Assembly (NCBI RefSeq): GCF_020536995.1
Contig: NC_068363.1
Span: forward strand, 7,710,620-7,774,619
Source of the DNA: Dreissena polymorpha
Taxonomy: Eukaryota; Mollusca; Bivalvia; Myida; Dreissenidae
Direction: 5' to 3'
DNA: 64,000 bases
Below are positions 59,147 through 64,000 of the stretch, piece after piece (position 1 is the first letter of the stretch; each line of letters begins with the position of its first letter). The notes below the pieces were generated by a model. That model saw nothing but the letters and a program-made list of their open reading frames with translations, made no database searches and was not told the DNA's origin. Made by a program: the position numbers and the translations under genes.

Positions 59147-62100
59147 ATGACAGGAGTAGAGGATTTTGAATCTGCGAGGAGTCCGGAGTTTGTGGTGATT
59201 ATGTCAATAATTTGTGTAATTGGTAAGTTTTTGTTTTATGGTTTGATGAAACATATTATAAATGTTCTATCATTGCCGGACGGAAATGCATATAAGTTAA
59301 CTTTTTATGTATTAATAACATGAAGGTATATTTAACATTTCTCGTTAATTATTTGTTAAACTTGTATTTATTTGTGTAGTTGAATCGTCGACTTTTTAGC
59401 AGAAAAGTGAGCATTGCGATTGTATGTTTCGAAATGAAAAAGAAATCGCATATACCGTAGCGACATCATTCTGACAATAAAAACAACGCAATCACAACCA
59501 TATTTTATGACAAAATTAGGAAAGATCAAATCAAAGCATATAATGTTGACACCATCTAAAAGGATAAACCAAACACATATTTAGCTTAAAACAAATCAGA
59601 AGTGTAGTACAAATAAGTTGATTGCATGTTACTGTTCGTACATTTCTGTCACAATTGGCGATATATTAATTTTAATTATAGGTACATTTTTGTATTTAAT
59701 CAAAACCGGACATTTGCTATTATTTAAACATATTTTTGTAACGCGAACAACTTATTTTGATTAACAGAAAACAAAATACGCGGAGTTTTTATTCTATGCA
59801 TATCTTTTTCAAAATTATTAATAAAAAGTAAGAGAAAATTGAAAATTGCACAAATGTTTGTATAAGACAGACAAACATAGAACGTAACAGATGCAAAGTC
59901 TTGAAAAAAACCTTGATGGTCGGGTTAGTGAGCCGGACCCGTCAAACGTTAATAAGCGAAACTCTAGATATGAAGTGTACGTTTTGGAATCCACTTCGAG
60001 TTCGACTAACTGACCACTGTAATAGCACATACACAACGTTTGTCATGGTAAAAACGTCCAACAAACAAAGTTTCGGATCATTATACTAATGTAGCTGTTA
60101 TAAAAATACCATACATGGCATATATAAGTTAAATATAGGACACGACAAACTTAATCAAAATATTTTTTGAAATGTTTAAATTTGATAGTAACCATAGACG
60201 TTAAAGCCCGGATCTTGCTTGTTAAATGATGGCAATTTTATCAAGTAAGTACTATGCATGTCACATCAGCAAAAACGGACATACACATTTAATTGAATAG
60301 AACTTGGAACATACAAATATAAATATATTTCGAATCATGTGAGCTTATACTCACTTGTCTTCAGTTCATATCAGACAAATTGGAACAAAAACCTGCTTTT
60401 CTTACATTGTTCATCTCGTTTAATTTGAAGGACTGTATGCCTAACGGACATGTTGTAGGTATTGACGAGGTTTTCAAAACTATGATCACCGCTGGTAGTG
60501 AAATAAACAACATGCGCATCGGATAAATTAATTATCAAATCATTACGGGTTATTGCAGGCGTTATGTTGGCCACTAATGTAAAACATGTATTGAATTATA
60601 TTTTCAAAATATTAGGCTGAATTTAAACATAAATACAATTTATTCTTTATAAAATCAAAAAATAATATTTAAAAAAAGCTTGTTTACGTTAACGGATGTA
60701 ATGCAGAAAGAATTGTAATTTTTTGTTGCGACAGCATTAAAACAACCGAACAAAAAACCAAATAACAACAACATCTAGTTGATCTTTAAAAATATTAATA
60801 GATTTTGCATTACAGAGCTAAACCACCGAACATCAAAAAAAAATAAATTCTATAGTATATTTCTTGCAATAAATATTCATAACGATATTACTTTTTCCCG
60901 TTCGGTCGCAAACTATGTATCGGCTATTCTTATTAAATGTACATTTCGGACATTGCAGTAAATCCGGAAGCATGCTCTGTTTAAACAACTTTTGTTCACC
61001 CCTTTTTTCCCGTCTGTGTTTTTTTTTCAAACGGCATGGATTTAATTTGTATTCTGCCAATCAAAACAGAAACAACAAAATATGAAACAAAGCACCGTCC
61101 AAACAATATTATTAACGCTTCGGTGTATGTTTTTTTTTAATTTGTACATGTGCTGCTAAAACGTTCGTTTGCCGTACTGGTTCATTTCAGTCTTTGAGGC
61201 AACGTTGTAAACATTATTGCATAGCTGCATACTATGGTTTGTAATCAGCTTAAAACGCTACGCTTATGTTGTTGGATTAACAGAATTATAGTGCGTAAAT
61301 AAGTATGATGTTAATATTTTCTTTAAGCGGTGTTACTCAACCTGCTTGTCATCTACGTCGTCATCCGCCACAACAAATTCCGGTCCTCCGTTGATGTTTT
61401 CATAACGAACCTCGCCATTAGCGACATCATCCACGCTGGGCTCGTGCATCCCGTGCAAATAAGAAAAAGTTTGCGCTTAGACAAAAACTTCTATGGAGGT
61501 AAGTGATGTATACAACAAATTGTTATTCTCAACTGAATAAATGCAGAAATGTAGACAGTCTACACATATTAAAAATCATGTAACCTCAACGTGCGTAGCT
61601 AAAGATTAATGTTAGATGAGTTCATATATATATGTATATTAACGCAATTCTAGAGTGGTATTCATTGTTGTAACAATCTAAAAGTTGTTTTCATTCGTTT
61701 AGATGATGCACTATGTAAGATCATCATGGTGGTTCCATTACTGATTGTTTTGTCTGCGATTTACACCATTGTAACCATGGCAATCGACAGATATAGAGCA
61801 GTGGTAAAGAGAATAGTCATCAGCCGCAGGACTGCCATTTACGCTGTATTGTGTGTATGGGTATTGTCATTCATCGTATCATCGCCGCAGATTTACGAAT
61901 ACAGCCTTTACCTTGACCACGAGGCGAATAATGAAACCTATATATCGTGTGGATCAGAAGGAATAGTGGAACATTTTGAAACCATTTACGCCGCTATTGT
62001 TGTATGTATTGCGTACATCATTCCATTTGGACTTGTCATTGGTTGCTACGCAGGACTAGGCGTTTACGTTCATAGACATGCGTCAAAAATCAGAGCCCAA

Positions 62101-62966
62101 ATGAATACATTTTCAACAACAGCATCGGGTTCAAATGCTCCGTCTCAGAGGAACCAAACGCTGTCACCAAGGATGATAAAAATGATTAAAATGCTTATTG
62201 CCTTGACAATTACATTCCTAATTATGTGGACACCATATTTCGTCATATTCGCAATAAACGTAAGTTCTTACATACATGTACGTTCTTATACACCTCACAA
62301 TTTCCTCTTGAAGTCAGTTATAGCTAAGATGTATCATGTTTGAATTAAATGTATAAAATACTAATGTAATTGTGATAAGTCTGATCGATTTGAAGTAAAG
62401 AGTCATTGGAATACATTCTATTGTATTTAAATCAGGAAATAACTGGACTGGATGATACTAATGTAATTGTGATAAGTCTGATCGATTTGAAGTAAAGAGT
62501 CATTGGAATACATTCTATTGTATTTAAATCAATCGAACTAAAATTTATCATGATGACGGATGTTTATGAAGTACATTTTGGCTAAAATTTAAGTACAGTT
62601 AATTTCAATATGTTCGAAAAGAAGTATACGACATTTTGTATGCTTGCACTACATAAATCGTACCCTTGTTGTTTCCAGGAAATAACTGGACTGGATGATA
62701 CGGCGTACTACGTTGAATGGCCACATGTCGCCAGCAGAACTATGAATTTGTTAAGCTCCGTCACGAACCCGATCTTGTATCTCGCCTTTAGCGAGATTTT
62801 TCAAGATATTGTAAGGAACTGGTTTAGATGTTTCAAGAAAGTAGAAGCACAGGTCACGTTCGGACAAACTAGTCAGTCCCGGAGCTTTAATACAAATAAG
62901 GTGGCGCCAGCTGATTCGACGATATCGAATGTATTAAATGTACATTCATTGGAAAATATAGAATAG
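59147..62966 (+). CDS. Class A (rhodopsin-like) G-protein-coupled receptor, four coding exons, 363 aa
   Basis: Seven-transmembrane receptor of the plasma membrane, probably for a peptide ligand. Coding exons: 59,147-59,222, 61,328-61,498, 61,703-62,259 and 62,679-62,966; all introns GT..AG, phases 1, 1 and 0. Landmarks: N30 in TM1 (AVLLN), NLAISD with D58 in TM2, C87 at the top of TM3, DRY at 111-113, W135 in TM4, C165 in extracellular loop 2 (expected disulfide with C87) after a possible N-glycosylation site at N159, P190 in TM5, MWTPYF with W258 and P260 in TM6, NPILY at 298-302 in TM7, a helix-8 WFRCF cysteine as a likely palmitoylation site. The N-terminus before TM1 is only about 14 residues. 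TM6 has Met where CWxP receptors have Cys. Resemblance is to neuropeptide receptors (NPFF/orexin-like), but the ligand cannot be assigned. The ATG is the first in frame after an upstream acceptor at 59,114. Confidence 0.93.
62360..62531 (+). repeat. 75-bp direct repeat in receptor intron 3 bracketing a copy of the exon 4 start
   Basis: Copies at 62,360-62,434 and 62,457-62,531 are identical by eye (ACTAATGTAATTGTGATAAG..TTTAAATCA). Between them lie about 22 bp (GGAAATAACTGGACTGGATG + at) identical to the first bases of exon 4 at 62,678, including an AG just before the GAA. Confidence 0.9.
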
Positions 62967-63718
62967 TTATGACAAAACGCTTGTTCACAAAGCTTATTTG
63001 TTACAAATTAATTTAATATGGTATAAGGCAGTTCGATACTATTGAGATAACGATGGCGCAGTGGGCTTAAGGTTAAAAAGGTGTGTGCAGGATAATTATA
63101 TGTCATATCTTCTACCTTTGACCATTACTTGGTATTGTAATGTGTATGCATGAGAGCAAATAACTAGATAACAAAACATGTGTGTATCATTATTTTCATA
63201 ATTACCGATAAAGTTTTGTATGAATCGACATTTTGTCAGCGATTTTGAGACGTATGGGATGTATACGTTGTGTAAAGCTATTGATATTGTTTTTAGTATA
63301 AGTTGTGTAAAGTTATTGATATTGTTTTAAGTGCATTTAATAGAATAACATTAAATTGATGTTTAAAATTTTCGATGTAGCGTATTCATGTTTGAATAAG
63401 CAAATGATACTTCATTCGCAGTTATATGGCAGTTCTATGACAAAATGAACATTGCAAGAAATTGTATTTCAACATTTCTTGTTTTCGGAACGTGCCTCTT
63501 TGTTACTTTTATAACCATATTATGTGAACACATTATCAAGTGTGTTTAATTTGGTACGTTAAAAGTTCTAACGTGAGTTTCTTATCGATAAATGAAATTA
63601 ATTTAACGTAATAACAGCATGACAATAATATGTTTAGCATATTAGTGTTTTAATATAGTTTTAAGTAGAACGAATGTGCTTTTAATTTCTCGATACAAAA
63701 AAGAAGCATTGTTTATCA

Positions 63719-63782
63719 AATAAAGTAGTTATACATGATAATTGTCAGAAAGTGTTTGAATAAGTTATGTAACTACAATAAA
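63719..63782 (+). promoter_or_regulatory. Candidate polyadenylation signals of the receptor gene
   Basis: AATAAA at 63,719-63,724 and 63,777-63,782, about 0.75-0.8 kb after the stop codon. The 3' untranslated region between is AT-rich and repeat-free. Confidence 0.4.
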
Positions 63783-64000
63783 CTGTTAGGAGGATCATGT
63801 TGCGATATTACATCACAACACAAGACACTATGGATATATAGTTCTTTATGTTGACATGCTCCTAATGTATATTTTAGGCGTTATAATAATAGAAGAGGTT
63901 GTGGAAGGGTATACCAGGACAAAATTGGAACAGATTTGAAACTTATATTTTCTGAAAGGTTATAGCTTGAAGATGTTGAAATCACAAAGTTCCCGAAAAT

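Noticed and set aside
63061-63090. tRNA A-box-like 'gatggcgcagtgggcttaag'
   Set aside because: No anticodon arm or B box follows; too short to support a tRNA or SINE.

Overview
The window looks like a stretch of bivalve mollusc nuclear DNA. It is AT-rich, has long non-coding spans with very few long reading frames, carries spliced GT/AG coding exons, and is crowded with short palindromic elements, TGACCTTGACC-type tandem repeats and tRNA-derived repeats. The hairpin repeats built on GTGTCGTCCCTGATTAGC remind me of Dreissena (zebra or quagga mussel) genomes; that is recollection, not a search result.

Layout: (1) About 60-33,643 is a tandem triplication. Three direct-orientation units (A about 60-13,350, B about 13,590-21,946, C about 22,540-33,643) share, in the same order, a tRNA-Trp(CCA) gene, a foldback palindrome, a (CTCA)n array and several kilobases of flanking sequence. 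Much of the length difference between units comes from element insertions, so the units act as natural empty-site controls for each other: a 230-bp telomere-motif MITE with a 9-bp target duplication, two TTAA-flanked MITE families, a 1.8-kb TIR element with internal tandem units, and an inverted-repeat-bounded insertion. (2) 33,644-40,250 holds a 1.17-kb CTA array, an AT array, decayed DNA-transposon copies and a 34-bp minisatellite. (3) 41,306-51,920 is a Ty3/gypsy LTR retrotransposon fossil with both LTRs, a primer-binding site, and gag, protease, RT, RNase H and integrase remains, flanked by TATG. (4) 52,000-58,900 is low-information sequence with SINE and tRNA fragments and one orphan exon on the minus strand. 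(5) 59,115-about 63,800 carries the one convincing host protein gene: a four-exon, 363-residue class A G-protein-coupled receptor on the plus strand.

The window is not an operon or gene cluster. Host function is limited to the receptor and up to three tRNA-Trp genes; the rest is repeat biology. Most short reading frames elsewhere lie in repeats or show no protein-like character and are not annotated. Boundaries of duplicated units and repeats were judged by eye from shared words and are good to tens of bases unless an exact junction is stated.
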